Shown here in pieces: positions 1 to 10,233 of a stretch of 64,000 nucleotides of DNA. Source of the DNA: Pseudomonas nitroreducens TX1. Its GTDB lineage: Bacteria > Pseudomonadota > Gammaproteobacteria > Pseudomonadales > Pseudomonadaceae. Below the pieces are notes generated by a model, which worked only from the letters and a program-made list of their open reading frames with translations, had not been told where the DNA came from and ran no database searches. Where the stretch lies: positions 1 to 64,000 of the forward strand of contig NZ_AMZB01000124.1 in assembly GCF_000313755.1 (NCBI RefSeq). Reading direction: 5' to 3'. The translations under genes were made by a program, and so were the position numbers. Positions within the stretch are counted from its first letter, which is position 1. Each line of letters begins with the position of its first letter.

Positions 1-27
1 GAAGTTCGAGTCTTCTCCTGGGCACCA
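1..27 (+). tRNA. tRNA-Leu, 3' part only
   Basis: The window opens inside a tRNA. Bases 1-16 form the T arm (loop TTCGAGT, stem closing with CTTCT), followed by acceptor strand CCTGGGC, discriminator A and an encoded CCA ending at 27. An acceptor of this sequence pairs with GCCCAGG, the start typical of Pseudomonas tRNA-Leu. In P. aeruginosa a tRNA-Leu sits beside purA, which supports the identity. The anticodon lies outside the window, so the isoacceptor cannot be named. Confidence 0.8.
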
Positions 28-37
28 TCTTCAAACG

Positions 38-66
38 AAAAAGCCGAGCATAGCTCGGCTTTTTTG
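38..66. terminator. Bidirectional intrinsic terminator
   Basis: Stem AGCCGAGC / GCTCGGCT (8 bp) with loop ATA, flanked by an A run on the left and a T run on the right. It works as a Rho-independent terminator on both strands: for the tRNA on the plus strand and for the chemoreceptor transcript arriving on the minus strand. Confidence 0.85.
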
Positions 67-101
67 TTTTCGGCTTTCCGCTATCCGGAATCCAAACCTG
101 G

Positions 102-185
102 CGTAGGAGCGGTCCTTGTCCGCGATGTGCAACAGGCCGGCTCCGAGCTGCTGGCAATCAATCGCGGACGGAGTCCGCTCCTACG
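102..185. repeat. Family B inverted repeat pair
   Basis: Left unit 102-125 starts CGTAGGAGCGG and ends GTCCGCGA; right unit 162-185 starts TCGCGGAC and ends CTCCTACG. They are imperfect reverse complements around a 36-bp spacer, so the whole can fold into one long hairpin. Further copies lie near 29051, 29271 and 46417. It sits in the gap between the tRNA terminator and the chemoreceptor 3' end. Confidence 0.75.
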
Positions 186-209
186 AAAAAAGCAGAACCT
201 TGCGCACCT

Positions 210-2144
210 TCACGCCTTGAATTGCCCGAGACTGGCGCGCAACTGACCCGCCAGGCCATCGAGCACGCGCCCACTGCTGGCGGTCGCGCTCACCGCTTCG
301 GCCGCGCGGCTCGCCTCGGCATGGATCACCTCGACCCGCCCACGCACCGCCGCAGCGCCGGCCGCCTGCTGCTGCGCCGAATGGGTCGCCGCTTCGATAG
401 CGCCGTGCACCTCTTCGACGGCACTCTGCACTTCGCGCTGCAGCCGCTCACTGTCCTGCAGCGCAGCCAAACCCTGCACCGCCTGCTCGCGTGCCTGCCC
501 AATGGCCGATACCGCCTCGCGCGCACCCTCCTGCAGCGCACCGATGTGCGACTGGATATCACCGGTGGATTGCTGGGTCTTGCTGGCCAACGCGCGCACC
601 TCATCCGCCACCACGGCGAACCCTCGCCCGCTCTCGCCAGCGCGCGCCGCTTCGATGGCCGCATTCAATGCCAGCAGGTTGGTCTGCTCGGCGATGCCAT
701 GAATCACCGAGAGCACCACTTCGATCTGCTCGCTCTGCCGTGCCAAGCGCTCGATCACGCCGGCGCCGTTCTGCACGCGCGACTCCAGGGCCTCGATCAG
801 GCCACCCACCTTGCGAGCGATGGCCGCATTGTCCTGCGCCGCCTTGCGGATCTCACCGACCCGCGCCAGAGCCGCCTGCATGGAGCGACTCTCCATTTCA
901 GCTTCTGCCGCCATGCCGGAGAGCGCCTCCAGGCTACCCGCCACCTCATTGCGCTGCCTGTCCGCCGCCGCTTCGGCACTGGCACTGCGGCTGGCCAGTG
1001 CGGCGATCTCGCTGCCGGTCTGCTGCGCCACCTGCCCCGCCTCCCGCACGATGGGCTGGAGCTTGTCGACGAAACGATTTACCGCCGTCGCCATCTCGCC
1101 CAGCTCATCACGGCTGTCCAGCCGGACGCGCCGGGTCAGGTCACCCTCCCCGGCCGCCAGGTCATTCAGCGCATCGATCAGCAGGCGCAGACGATTGACC
1201 ACACGACGGCCCAGCACGATCGCCAGCCACAGCAGCACACCGAGACCGACCAGCAGCAGCCCCATGCCGATACGCCAGCGCAGCGTTCCCGCCGCATCTT
1301 CGATGGAAGCCTTCGCACCCAGGCTCATGCCATCCGCAGCCTGCTTCGCGGATTGCAGACGCGCGGTGAGCGCCTTGGCGCTATCAGCCGCCGCCCCGGC
1401 AAGGCTGTCGCCCACCAGTTGATCGCCACTGGCGACCAGGGCGGAAAAGCGCTGATCCAGCGCAGCGATCTGCTTCTCGATGGCCTCAGTGGAAACGCCC
1501 AGGCGCACCGTGCCGATGACGACCCCATTGGGGCTGATCGGCGCCTCGACGAGGAACACCGAACCGTCGTGACTCGCCGCTTCGAGCACCTTGTCCAGCG
1601 CGCGCTCGCCCTTGCCCTTCTCCAGCAGCGCCTTGACCCGCGCATCCTCGCGATTGAGGTAACGGGTCAGGTGCTGGCCCTGGGGATCGTCGTAGACCAC
1701 GAAGAGCACGTTGGGGTTGGCCTGGGCGCGCCGCGCATAGTCCGACAGCAGCGGCACGTCGTTATCCCACATGGCCTTGGGCGCCACCGCCGCCAGCAGC
1801 TGCGCCAATTCCGTGGCGGACTGCCGCAAGCTCTGCTCCAGCCCCTCGCGGAGCTGGCCCTGCTCTTCCTCCAGGCGCGCTGAAAGCGCAGAACCCAGGC
1901 GCTCGCGAGTTCGCGCGGAGAGGTCGTTCAACCCGGAGGTGACCTCCCTGCCCGCCTGCTCCAACTCAGCGGCCAGGCGTTGCGATTCGTTACCCAGGCG
2001 CGTCCCCAGGTCGCTGACCAGGCCATCGACAGTGCTACGGGTAAGCCAGAGGGCAATCGCCAGCTGCACCAGCAGCGCGACGCCCAGGGCGATAAAAGCG
2101 GGTCGCAGCAAGCGACTGCGTAATAGGGACAGGACGGCGGACAC
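210..2144 (-). CDS. Methyl-accepting chemotaxis protein
   Basis: Membrane chemoreceptor signalling to CheA/CheW. From the N-terminus: transmembrane helix (about 15-34), a periplasmic sensor of about 255 residues, second transmembrane helix (292-312), a HAMP linker with the RDELGEM region (about 313-365), and a long coiled-coil signalling domain whose conserved hairpin tip [20 protein letters not shown] lies near 485-504. No C-terminal pentapeptide tether for CheR/CheB is seen. The chosen start is GTG at 2144, preceded by a strong GGAGGAAA ribosome site; an ATG 48 bases upstream also opens the frame but has no comparable site and adds a charged tail before the first helix. The ligand cannot be inferred. 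It is a single gene on the minus strand, separated from purA by a hairpin. Confidence 0.93.
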   Translation of the reverse strand: MSAVLSLLRSRLLRPAFIALGVALLVQLAIALWLTRSTVDGLVSDLGTRLGNESQRLAAELEQAGREVTSGLNDLSARTRERLGSALSARLEEEQGQLREGLEQSLRQSATELAQLLAAVAPKAMWDNDVPLLSDYARRAQANPNVLFVVYDDPQGQHLTRYLNREDARVKALLEKGKGERALDKVLEAASHDGSVFLVEAPISPNGVVIGTVRLGVSTEAIEKQIAALDQRFSALVASGDQLVGDSLAGAAADSAKALTARLQSAKQAADGMSLGAKASIEDAAGTLRWRIGMGLLLVGLGVLLWLAIVLGRRVVNRLRLLIDALNDLAAGEGDLTRRVRLDSRDELGEMATAVNRFVDKLQPIVREAGQVAQQTGSEIAALASRSASAEAAADRQRNEVAGSLEALSGMAAEAEMESRSMQAALARVGEIRKAAQDNAAIARKVGGLIEALESRVQNGAGVIERLARQSEQIEVVLSVIHGIAEQTNLLALNAAIEAARAGESGRGFAVVADEVRALASKTQQSTGDIQSHIGALQEGAREAVSAIGQAREQAVQGLAALQDSERLQREVQSAVEEVHGAIEAATHSAQQQAAGAAAVRGRVEVIHAEASRAAEAVSATASSGRVLDGLAGQLRASLGQFKA

Positions 2145-2247
2145 GGCGGATTTCCTCCGGACGTAACGGATGTCTGGCGCGAAAGGCGCCAATCCGTTTC
2201 TCCAGCAAAGCGCGTGCCGCTACGCAAAGCCAAACCCCGGAAACGGC

Positions 2248-2271
2248 AACGGGCCGCAAGAGCGGCCCGTT
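2248..2271 (-). terminator. Probable purA terminator hairpin
   Basis: Stem AACGGGCCGC / GCGGCCCGTT (10 bp) with a 4-base loop, just downstream of the purA stop on the minus strand. There is no strict U run, only a mixed GCCGTTT stretch, so it could act as a terminator or as 3'-end stabilising structure. Confidence 0.5.
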
Positions 2272-2289
2272 GCAGTGTGCAGCTGTGGA

Positions 2290-3651
<1,362 letters not shown>

Positions 3652-4830
3652 TCAGAGCGGCGCCACCTGCCAATTGCCATTGCGAACCAGCAATTGCTGG
3701 TCGCAGCCCGCTTCGGAAGCCGAAGCCGCATCCTGCCCGGGCAGCGCCTGTACCACGCGCAGACCCTGACGGCGCAACTGCTGCACCGCCTGCCACAAGC
3801 CAGCCCCTTCGGCCGGCGCCCAGACTCCGGTGCGCGGCTCGTCGAGCTGGGCGCGACCAAGAGTGACCAGGGTCTTGAGGTCGGTCGAGAAACCGGTGGC
3901 CGGACGCGCACGGCCGAAATCTGCGCCGATGTCGTCGTAACGGCCGCCCTGGGCGATGGATTCGCCAACCCCAGGCACGAACGCGGCAAACACCACACCC
4001 GTGTGATAGTGATAGCCGCGCAGCTCGCCAAGGTCGAAGTACAGCGGCAGCTGCGGGAAGCGCGCCGCCAGCGAGTCGGCAATGGCTGTCAGATCGGCCA
4101 GCGCCGCCTGGACATTGGCCGGAGCGCCAGCGAGCACTTCGCGCGCCAGCTCCAGCACCTCGCGGCTACCACACAGTTCAGCGAGCGCGCGAAGCATGCC
4201 GGCGAGCTCGCTCGGCAGGCCCTCGGTCAACGCTGCGATCTCATCCACGGCCTTGCGCTGCAGGGCGTCGAACAGCAGTTGTTCGACCTCGCCGGACAGG
4301 CCTGCAGCCTGGGCCAGGCCGCGGTAGATGCCGACGTGGCCGAGGTCCATGTGCACGTCCGGCACCTGGGCCATCTCGAGCATGTCGAGCAGCAGGCTGA
4401 TGACTTCGACGTCCCCGGCGGAGCCGGTGTTGCCGTAGAGCTCGGCGCCCAGCTGGATCGGGCTGCGCGAAGTGGCCAGCGCACGCGGGCGGGCATGCAG
4501 CACGCTGCCGGCGTAGCACAGGCGGTTCGGGCCTTCGCGACGCAGGCTGTGGGCATCCATGCGCGCCACTTGCGGCGTGATGTCCGCACGGAAGCCCATC
4601 AGTCGGCCGGACGCCGGATCGGTGACCTTGAAGGTACGCAGGTCCAGATCCTGGCCAGCACCGGTCAGCAGGGATTCGAGGTATTCGATATGCGGGGTGA
4701 CGACGAACTCGTAACCCCAGCGCTGGAACAGGTCCAGCACCTGACGGCGGGCTGCTTCAACGCGCGCCGCCTCCGGTGGCAGCACTTCTTCGATTCCATC
4801 TGGCAGCAGCCAGCGGTCTACCGTTGCCAT
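3652..4830 (-). CDS. hisZ: ATP phosphoribosyltransferase regulatory subunit
   Basis: HisZ is a catalytically inactive histidyl-tRNA synthetase paralogue. It forms a hetero-octamer with the short form of HisG and is needed for the first step of histidine synthesis and its feedback control. The 392-residue protein shows class II synthetase-like blocks ([16 protein letters not shown] near residue 40; [20 protein letters not shown] near 80) and a later GGRYDDI segment like the histidyl-tRNA synthetase family. It lacks the C-terminal anticodon-binding domain. Its stop lies 66 bases before purA, and the DUF2065 gene ends 33 bases upstream. Length matches other Pseudomonas HisZ proteins. Confidence 0.96.
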   Translation of the reverse strand: MATVDRWLLPDGIEEVLPPEAARVEAARRQVLDLFQRWGYEFVVTPHIEYLESLLTGAGQDLDLRTFKVTDPASGRLMGFRADITPQVARMDAHSLRREGPNRLCYAGSVLHARPRALATSRSPIQLGAELYGNTGSAGDVEVISLLLDMLEMAQVPDVHMDLGHVGIYRGLAQAAGLSGEVEQLLFDALQRKAVDEIAALTEGLPSELAGMLRALAELCGSREVLELAREVLAGAPANVQAALADLTAIADSLAARFPQLPLYFDLGELRGYHYHTGVVFAAFVPGVGESIAQGGRYDDIGADFGRARPATGFSTDLKTLVTLGRAQLDEPRTGVWAPAEGAGLWQAVQQLRRQGLRVVQALPGQDAASASEAGCDQQLLVRNGNWQVAPL

Positions 4831-4863
4831 GTCGCCTCTCTCCTTTTTAGGCCGGGCGGCACT

Positions 4864-5049
4864 TCAATGAATGCAGTAAAGAAGGACGATGCCGAGCAGC
4901 ATACTGCCCAGCCCGATGAGTCTCAGACTGCGGTCGCCAAGGCGCCCGAGCCCGCTCACGGCGTCTCGCCAGCCACGCGGATACAGGAATGGAAGGAGGC
5001 CTTCCAGCACCAGCAACAGACAGAACGCCTTGCCGAATTCCTGCCACAT
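4864..5049 (-). CDS. DUF2065 small membrane protein (YjeT family)
   Basis: A 61-residue protein made almost entirely of two hydrophobic segments (FCLLLVLEGLLPFLYP near 9-24 and LIGLGSMLLGIVLLYCI near 44-60) joined by a short polar loop. Size, two-helix layout and position between hflC and hisZ/purA match the DUF2065/YjeT family, which occurs next to hflC in many gammaproteobacteria. No biochemical role is established for the family; linkage to HflKC suggests an inner-membrane partner, which is inference. A hairpin with an A/T flank lies 30 bases upstream. Confidence 0.85.
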   Translation of the reverse strand: MWQEFGKAFCLLLVLEGLLPFLYPRGWRDAVSGLGRLGDRSLRLIGLGSMLLGIVLLYCIH

Positions 5050-5077
5050 GGCTCTCGTACATCATTCTCGCGGACGC

Positions 5078-5103
5078 AAAAAAGCCGGGATTTCCCGGCT
5101 GCC
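5078..5103 (-). terminator. Intrinsic terminator downstream of hflC
   Basis: On the minus strand an AGCCGGGA / TCCCGGCT stem is followed by a run of six T. It lies between the hflC stop and the DUF2065 start, so it would end hflKC transcripts or attenuate readthrough into DUF2065-hisZ-purA. Confidence 0.75.
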
Positions 5104-5389
5104 CCATGATAACACGATTTCTCCGGCGGGCGCTGCCGCCCGCCGGAGAGATGCGAGGGTCCGTTGATGTTTCGGCGTGAATCGCGTTGCTGGGTCACAT
5201 CACGCCAGGCTAGACGCGGGACGACGGTAATCGCCGTCCCTTGCCTAGTTCCGCAACGACGCATGGCGGGATGTGCCGCGCAACCCGAAGGGACGAACCC
5301 CGTGTAGCGCGGCGCCCGAACCTCAACTCGGCATCGGGACACTCGCTACACGGGGGTCGGCGCGATCACGACGAAGCGTCGACGGACCC
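5104..5389. repeat. Gap with two long inverted repeats, no gene
   Basis: This stretch between hflC and DUF2065 codes for nothing convincing. It holds a 12-bp perfect stem at 5120-5149 (arms TCTCCGGCGGGC / GCCCGCCGGAGA, loop GCTGCC) and a second inverted repeat with 12-bp arms CCCCGTGTAGCG (5298-5309) and CGCTACACGGGG (5344-5355), whose 34-base interior holds a smaller CCCGA / TCGGG pair. Neither is followed by a T run. The second has the paired layout of REP-type elements. Confidence 0.65.
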
Positions 5390-6259
5390 TCAGGGTTTAG
5401 CTTTTTCGAGGTAGCGGAAGAAGTCGTTGCTCGGATCGAGCACCAGCACGTCCTTCTTGTCCGCAAAGCTTTCGCGATAGGCCTTGAGGCTACGAGTGAA
5501 GGCGTAGAACTCCGGATCGGCGGCGTAGGCCTTGGCATAGATCGCCGCCGCCTTCGCGTCGCCGTCACCGCGGGTCTCTTCCGACTCGCGATAGGCCTCG
5601 GCCAGCAGTACACGACGCTGACGGTCGGCATCGGCACGGATACCTTCGGCCAGTTCGCGACCCTTGGCCCGGTGCTCACGGGCTTCGCGCTCACGCTCGG
5701 TGCTCATGCGCTCGAACACGCTGCGGTTCACTTCCTTGGGCAGGTCGATGGCCTTGACGCGAACGTCGACCACCTCGATACCCAGCTCTTTCTGCGCCAT
5801 GCGGTTCAGCGAAGCGGTGATATCGCCCATCAGGGCATCACGCTCACCCGACACCACTTCGTGCAGGGTGCGCTTGCCGAACTGGTCGCGCAGGCCGGCT
5901 TCCAGACGACGGGACAGACGCTCATCGGCGATCTGCTTCATGCCCGAAGTCGCGGTGTAGAAGCGCTCGGCATCGGAGACGCGCCACTTGGCGTAGGCGT
6001 CGACCATCACTGCTTTCTTCTCCAGCGTCAGGAAGCGCTGGGTCGGCGAGTCCAGGGTCAGCAGGCGGCCGTCGAACTTGCGCACCGTGTTGACGTACGG
6101 AATCTTGAAGTGCAGGCCGGGCTTCACGTCCGGCTCGACCACGCGACCAAAGCGCAGCAGTACCGCGCGTTCGGTCTGTTGCACCACGTAGACGCTGCTC
6201 CAGACGGCAACAGCAACCACCACACCCGCGATGAGGGCGATCAGGGACTTGTTACTCAT
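5390..6259 (-). CDS. hflC: HflC, regulator of FtsH protease
   Basis: HflC pairs with HflK in a large inner-membrane cage that surrounds and modulates FtsH (HflB). The 289-residue protein has one N-terminal transmembrane segment (about 6-26, SLIALIAGVVVAVAVWSSVYVV), then a periplasmic SPFH/band 7 domain and a long charged helix (RMSTEREREAREHRAKGREL) typical of the family. It starts on the ATG overlapping the hflK TGA, so the two are translationally coupled. Length is close to other Pseudomonas HflC proteins. Confidence 0.96.
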   Translation of the reverse strand: MSNKSLIALIAGVVVAVAVWSSVYVVQQTERAVLLRFGRVVEPDVKPGLHFKIPYVNTVRKFDGRLLTLDSPTQRFLTLEKKAVMVDAYAKWRVSDAERFYTATSGMKQIADERLSRRLEAGLRDQFGKRTLHEVVSGERDALMGDITASLNRMAQKELGIEVVDVRVKAIDLPKEVNRSVFERMSTEREREAREHRAKGRELAEGIRADADRQRRVLLAEAYRESEETRGDGDAKAAAIYAKAYAADPEFYAFTRSLKAYRESFADKKDVLVLDPSNDFFRYLEKAKP

Positions 6260-7428
6260 CAGCGGCTCTCCCGGGTACGCGTGTCACGCTGCTGCAGGTC
6301 GTTGGCAACCCGCGAACCGATATCCGGCGTGCTGCTCGCGCTCGGCGCGGCGCTCGGAGCTGCCGAACCACGGCCATCCATCATCTTGTCCAGCGGCAGG
6401 TAGATCAGATTGTTCTGACCCTGCTGGCCGGTCACCAGCACCTTGCTGGTCTGGCTCAGGACATCCTGCATGGTGTCCAGATACAGACGCTGACGGGTGA
6501 CTTCCGGCGCCTTGTGATACTCGCTGGCCAGCTTGGCGAAGCGGTCAGCCTCACCCTGGGCGCGGGAGACCACTTCATCGCGGTAGCCATTGGCTTCCTC
6601 AATGATGCGCTGCGCCTGGCCACGGGCTTCAGGTACCACGCCGTTGGCGTAGGCTTCGGCCTGGTTCTTCTCGCGCTGCTCGTCCTCGCGGGCACGGATC
6701 ACGTCGTCAAACGCTTCCTGCACTTCACGCGGCGCGGCGGCGCTCTGGATGTTCACCTGGGTCACCGTGATACCGGTCTTGTAGGTATCGAGGAAACGCT
6801 GCAGGCGATCACGCACCTCGGTGGCCATCTGTTCGCGGCCCTCGGTGAGGATCTTGTCCATGGTGGTGGAGCCAGCCACGTGGCGCAGGGCGCTTTCGGT
6901 AGCGTGCTGCAGGCTCACTTCAGGCTGGTCGACGTTGAGCACGAAGTCCTTCAGGTTGCTGACCTTGTACTGCACGGTCAACGGAACCTCGACGATGTTC
7001 TCGTCCTCGGTGAGCATCTGCCCCTGCTTGCTGTAGGCGCGCTCGCGGGTGACGTTCTCCTGGAACTTCTTGTCGATCGGTGGGAAGTAGATATTCAGGC
7101 CGGGGCCTACGGTGTCGTGGTACTGGCCGAAGCGCAGGATCACCGCCTGCTCCTGCTCGTCCACTACGTAGATGGCGTTGTACAGCCACAGCACGGCGAG
7201 GATCGCCAGGCCGATACCGAACAGACCGAGGCTACCGCCCCGACCGTTGCCGCCACCGCCCGAGCCGCTGCCGCGCTTGGGTTTTCCGAAAATTCCGTTC
7301 AGGCTGTCTTGCAGCTTGCGGAACGCTTCATCCAGATCAGGCGGGCCCTGGCGACCACCACCACGGCGTCCACCCCAGGGGTCCTGGTCGTTCTTGTTCG
7401 AGTTGTCACCCGGCTCATTCCAAGCCAT
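6259..7428 (-). CDS. hflK: HflK, regulator of FtsH protease
   Basis: Partner of HflC in the HflKC complex that controls FtsH proteolysis of membrane proteins. The N-terminus is a glycine- and proline-rich cytoplasmic tail (MAWNEPGDNSNKNDQDPWGG), followed by one transmembrane helix near 64-84, an SPFH/band 7 domain and a helical region ending in a serine/alanine-rich tail. The start at 7428 follows the family; an in-frame ATG four codons upstream is possible. Its stop overlaps the hflC start by one base. It follows hflX on the same strand after 95 bases containing a small terminator-like hairpin. Confidence 0.96.
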   Translation of the reverse strand: MAWNEPGDNSNKNDQDPWGGRRGGGRQGPPDLDEAFRKLQDSLNGIFGKPKRGSGSGGGGNGRGGSLGLFGIGLAILAVLWLYNAIYVVDEQEQAVILRFGQYHDTVGPGLNIYFPPIDKKFQENVTRERAYSKQGQMLTEDENIVEVPLTVQYKVSNLKDFVLNVDQPEVSLQHATESALRHVAGSTTMDKILTEGREQMATEVRDRLQRFLDTYKTGITVTQVNIQSAAAPREVQEAFDDVIRAREDEQREKNQAEAYANGVVPEARGQAQRIIEEANGYRDEVVSRAQGEADRFAKLASEYHKAPEVTRQRLYLDTMQDVLSQTSKVLVTGQQGQNNLIYLPLDKMMDGRGSAAPSAAPSASSTPDIGSRVANDLQQRDTRTRESR

Positions 7429-7451
7429 AGCGCTCTCCATCTGATAACGCG

Positions 7452-7470
7452 AAAACGCGCCTACGGCGCG
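7452..7470 (-). terminator. Small hairpin between hflX and hflK
   Basis: On the minus strand CGCGCC-GTA-GGCGCG is followed by TTTT. The stem is only 6 bp, so this may be a partial terminator that lowers hflKC expression from upstream promoters. Confidence 0.35.
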
Positions 7471-7523
7471 CCCACCTATGCTACCGAATGCCCCTTACCC
7501 TGCCAAAAACAGTGTGCCGGGCT

Positions 7524-8825
7524 TTATTGCAAAGTGTGTTGCGCAATGAACTCCGCAGGCTGCCAGCCTTCGCGGCTCACCATGCGGTTCAACTCGACAC
7601 GCGGCAGGCGAACCTGCAATACGGCGCGCCCTTGGTCGTCGTGATTCTCCGACTGTACCGCACCCAGCTCGAAGAACTGAGCCCGCAGTCGTCCCAGGCG
7701 CTGTGGCAGGCAGAGCGTTCCCACGAACATGTCCTCCCCCAGCAACTCGGAAATCGCCTGCTCCAGCAACTCCAACCCACGCGATTCCCGCGCCGAGAGC
7801 CAGACACGGACCGGCCTGCCCAGCTCGTCGCGCTGGATCATCGGCTGGATATCCGGCAGCAGGTCGATCTTGTTGTACACCTCGAGCATCGGCAACTCGT
7901 TCGCGCCGATTTCCTTCAGGACAGCCAGCACCTGTTCGATCTGCGCATCGCGATCCGGCTCGTGGGAGTCGATCACATGCAGCAGCAGATCGGAGTTGCT
8001 GGACTCTTCCAAGGTAGCTCGAAACGCCTCCACCAGCTTGTGCGGCAGGTGGCGAATGAAGCCTACGGTGTCGGCCAGCACGATCGGCCCGACGTCATCC
8101 AGCTCCAGGCGGCGCAGGGTCGGGTCGAGGGTGGCGAACAGCTGGTCAGCCGCATAGACCTCGGAAGTGGTCAGCGCATTGAACAGCGTGGACTTGCCGG
8201 CGTTGGTGTAGCCCACCAGGGACACCGCCGGAATCTCCGCACGGCGGCGACCGCGACGAGCCTGCTCGCGCTGGCTGCGGACCTTCTCCAGGCGCGACTT
8301 GATCTGGCGGATGCGCCCACGCAGCAGGCGGCGGTCGGTTTCCAGCTGGGTTTCACCCGGGCCACGCAGGCCGATACCGCCTTTCTGGCGCTCAAGGTGA
8401 GTCCAGCCGCGCACCAGACGCGTGCTCATGTGCTCCAGCTGGGCGAGCTCCACCTGCAGCTTGCCCTCGTGGGTACGGGCACGCTGGGCGAAAATATCGA
8501 GGATCAGCCCCGTACGATCGAGCACGCGACATTCGAGCGCTCGCTCGAGGTTGCGCTCCTGGCTCGGCGTAAGGGTGTGATTGAAGATGATCAGCTCGAC
8601 CTTCTCGGCGTGGACGAGGTCGTGCAACTCTTCGACCTTGCCGCTGCCGATCAGGTACTTGGCTGAGGGCTGATGGCGCGAAATGCTGACGAAAGCAACC
8701 GCTTCCGCGCCTGCCGAACGGGCCAGCTCCTGGAATTCCTGCGGGTCTTCGCGCGCCTCGGGGTCCTGACCTTCCAGATGGACCAGAATGGCCCGTTCCC
8801 CACCACCCGGGCGCTCAAAGAACAA
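7524..8825 (-). CDS. hflX: Ribosome-associated GTPase HflX
   Basis: HflX binds ribosomes and can split stalled 70S particles under stress. The 433-residue protein has the N-terminal HflX domain (ISRHQPSAKYLIGSGKVEEL near 50), the family-typical GLRGPGETQLETDRR segment, and a TRAFAC GTPase domain with G1 GYTNAGKSTLFN, G3 DTVGF and G4 NKID. It lies 12 bases after hfq, so it is co-transcribed in the hfq-hflX-hflK-hflC order common to gammaproteobacteria. Nothing is atypical in length or motifs. Confidence 0.97.
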   Translation of the reverse strand: MFFERPGGGERAILVHLEGQDPEAREDPQEFQELARSAGAEAVAFVSISRHQPSAKYLIGSGKVEELHDLVHAEKVELIIFNHTLTPSQERNLERALECRVLDRTGLILDIFAQRARTHEGKLQVELAQLEHMSTRLVRGWTHLERQKGGIGLRGPGETQLETDRRLLRGRIRQIKSRLEKVRSQREQARRGRRRAEIPAVSLVGYTNAGKSTLFNALTTSEVYAADQLFATLDPTLRRLELDDVGPIVLADTVGFIRHLPHKLVEAFRATLEESSNSDLLLHVIDSHEPDRDAQIEQVLAVLKEIGANELPMLEVYNKIDLLPDIQPMIQRDELGRPVRVWLSARESRGLELLEQAISELLGEDMFVGTLCLPQRLGRLRAQFFELGAVQSENHDDQGRAVLQVRLPRVELNRMVSREGWQPAEFIAQHTLQ

Positions 8826-8837
8826 GGCGGACTCCCG

Positions 8838-9119
<282 letters not shown>

Positions 9120-9192
9120 TTAGTAGTAGTCGAATTTGGCTTAACGCCGTCCTGAACCCCAAGGATAGACGGCCGGAATTAAGGTCTCGAGC

Positions 9193-10155
9193 CTATATGG
9201 AGACCGCCTCAAAGTATTTCAAGGCACGCGGCAAATTGTCGCTTGCCTGACTGTCCAACCAGTGTAGATCGCTCCAACTGCGGAGCCAGGTGAACTGGCG
9301 CTTGGCCAGCTGCCGCGTGGCGATGACGCCGCGCTCCACCATCTCAGCGTAGGACAGTTTGCCCTCGAGGTATTCCCATACCTGTCGGTAACCCACCGCC
9401 CTTATGGACGGCAGCCCTACGTGCAAGTCACTTCTTGCGCGAAGGCGTTCGACCTCGGCGATGAAGCCCTGTTCCAGCATCTGATCAAAACGTTGCGCGA
9501 TACGCTCGTGCAACACCTGGCGCTGCAGAGGCGCGATCGCCAGATGAGCCACAGTATACGGTAATTGTCCACCGCCTTGCGCGCCGAGACCCGCGTTTTC
9601 ACTCGCCTGGCGTAGTCGGTGTGCAGTCATGGACATACCGCTCACACGGTAGACCTCGAGGGCACGGACAAGCCGCTGAGGGTCGTTGGGATGGATACGT
9701 GCGGCCGACTCCGGGTCGACGCGGGCCAGCTCTTCGTGCAGGACGCTCCAGCCTTCGGTGGCGGCCCAGGCTTCAAGCTCAGCGCGCACGGCAGGGTCGG
9801 CGCTGGGCATATCGGCCAGGCCTTCCAGCAACGCCTTGAAATACAACATGGTGCCGCCGACCAGCAGCGGGATCTTCCCGGCCGCGGTGATCTCGGCCAT
9901 GGCCGCCAGGGCGTCGGTACGGAATTCCGCTGCCGAATAGGCCTCGCTGGGGTCGCGGATATCGATCAGGCGGTGCGGAAACTCCTCCAGCACCTCGCGG
10001 GACGGCTTGGCAGTGCCGATATCCATGCCGCGATAGATCAGCGCCGAGTCCACGCTGACCAACTCCACCGGCAGCAGGCGCGCCAACTCCAACGCCAGGT
10101 CGGTCTTGCCGGCAGCGGTGGGACCCATGAGGAATATTGCGGGAGGCAGGGACAT
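9193..10155 (-). CDS. miaA: tRNA dimethylallyltransferase
   Basis: Transfers a dimethylallyl group to N6 of A37 in tRNAs reading UNN codons, affecting decoding fidelity. The 320-residue protein opens with a P-loop ([14 protein letters not shown], residues 8-21), followed by [17 protein letters not shown] and the [14 protein letters not shown] substrate-binding segment. ATG at 10155 (MSLPPAIF) fits the family; an in-frame start 21 bases upstream is also open. The 106 bases between miaA and hfq may hold an hfq promoter. mutL lies upstream on the same strand. Confidence 0.97.
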   Translation of the reverse strand: MSLPPAIFLMGPTAAGKTDLALELARLLPVELVSVDSALIYRGMDIGTAKPSREVLEEFPHRLIDIRDPSEAYSAAEFRTDALAAMAEITAAGKIPLLVGGTMLYFKALLEGLADMPSADPAVRAELEAWAATEGWSVLHEELARVDPESAARIHPNDPQRLVRALEVYRVSGMSMTAHRLRQASENAGLGAQGGGQLPYTVAHLAIAPLQRQVLHERIAQRFDQMLEQGFIAEVERLRARSDLHVGLPSIRAVGYRQVWEYLEGKLSYAEMVERGVIATRQLAKRQFTWLRSWSDLHWLDSQASDNLPRALKYFEAVSI

Positions 10156-10233
10156 CGGAAGCTCGTTATCGCGCACTGCTGAATCGATTGGCGTGCAGTT
10201 TACTGCACTTTCCTGAACGCAGGCTTACGAAAA

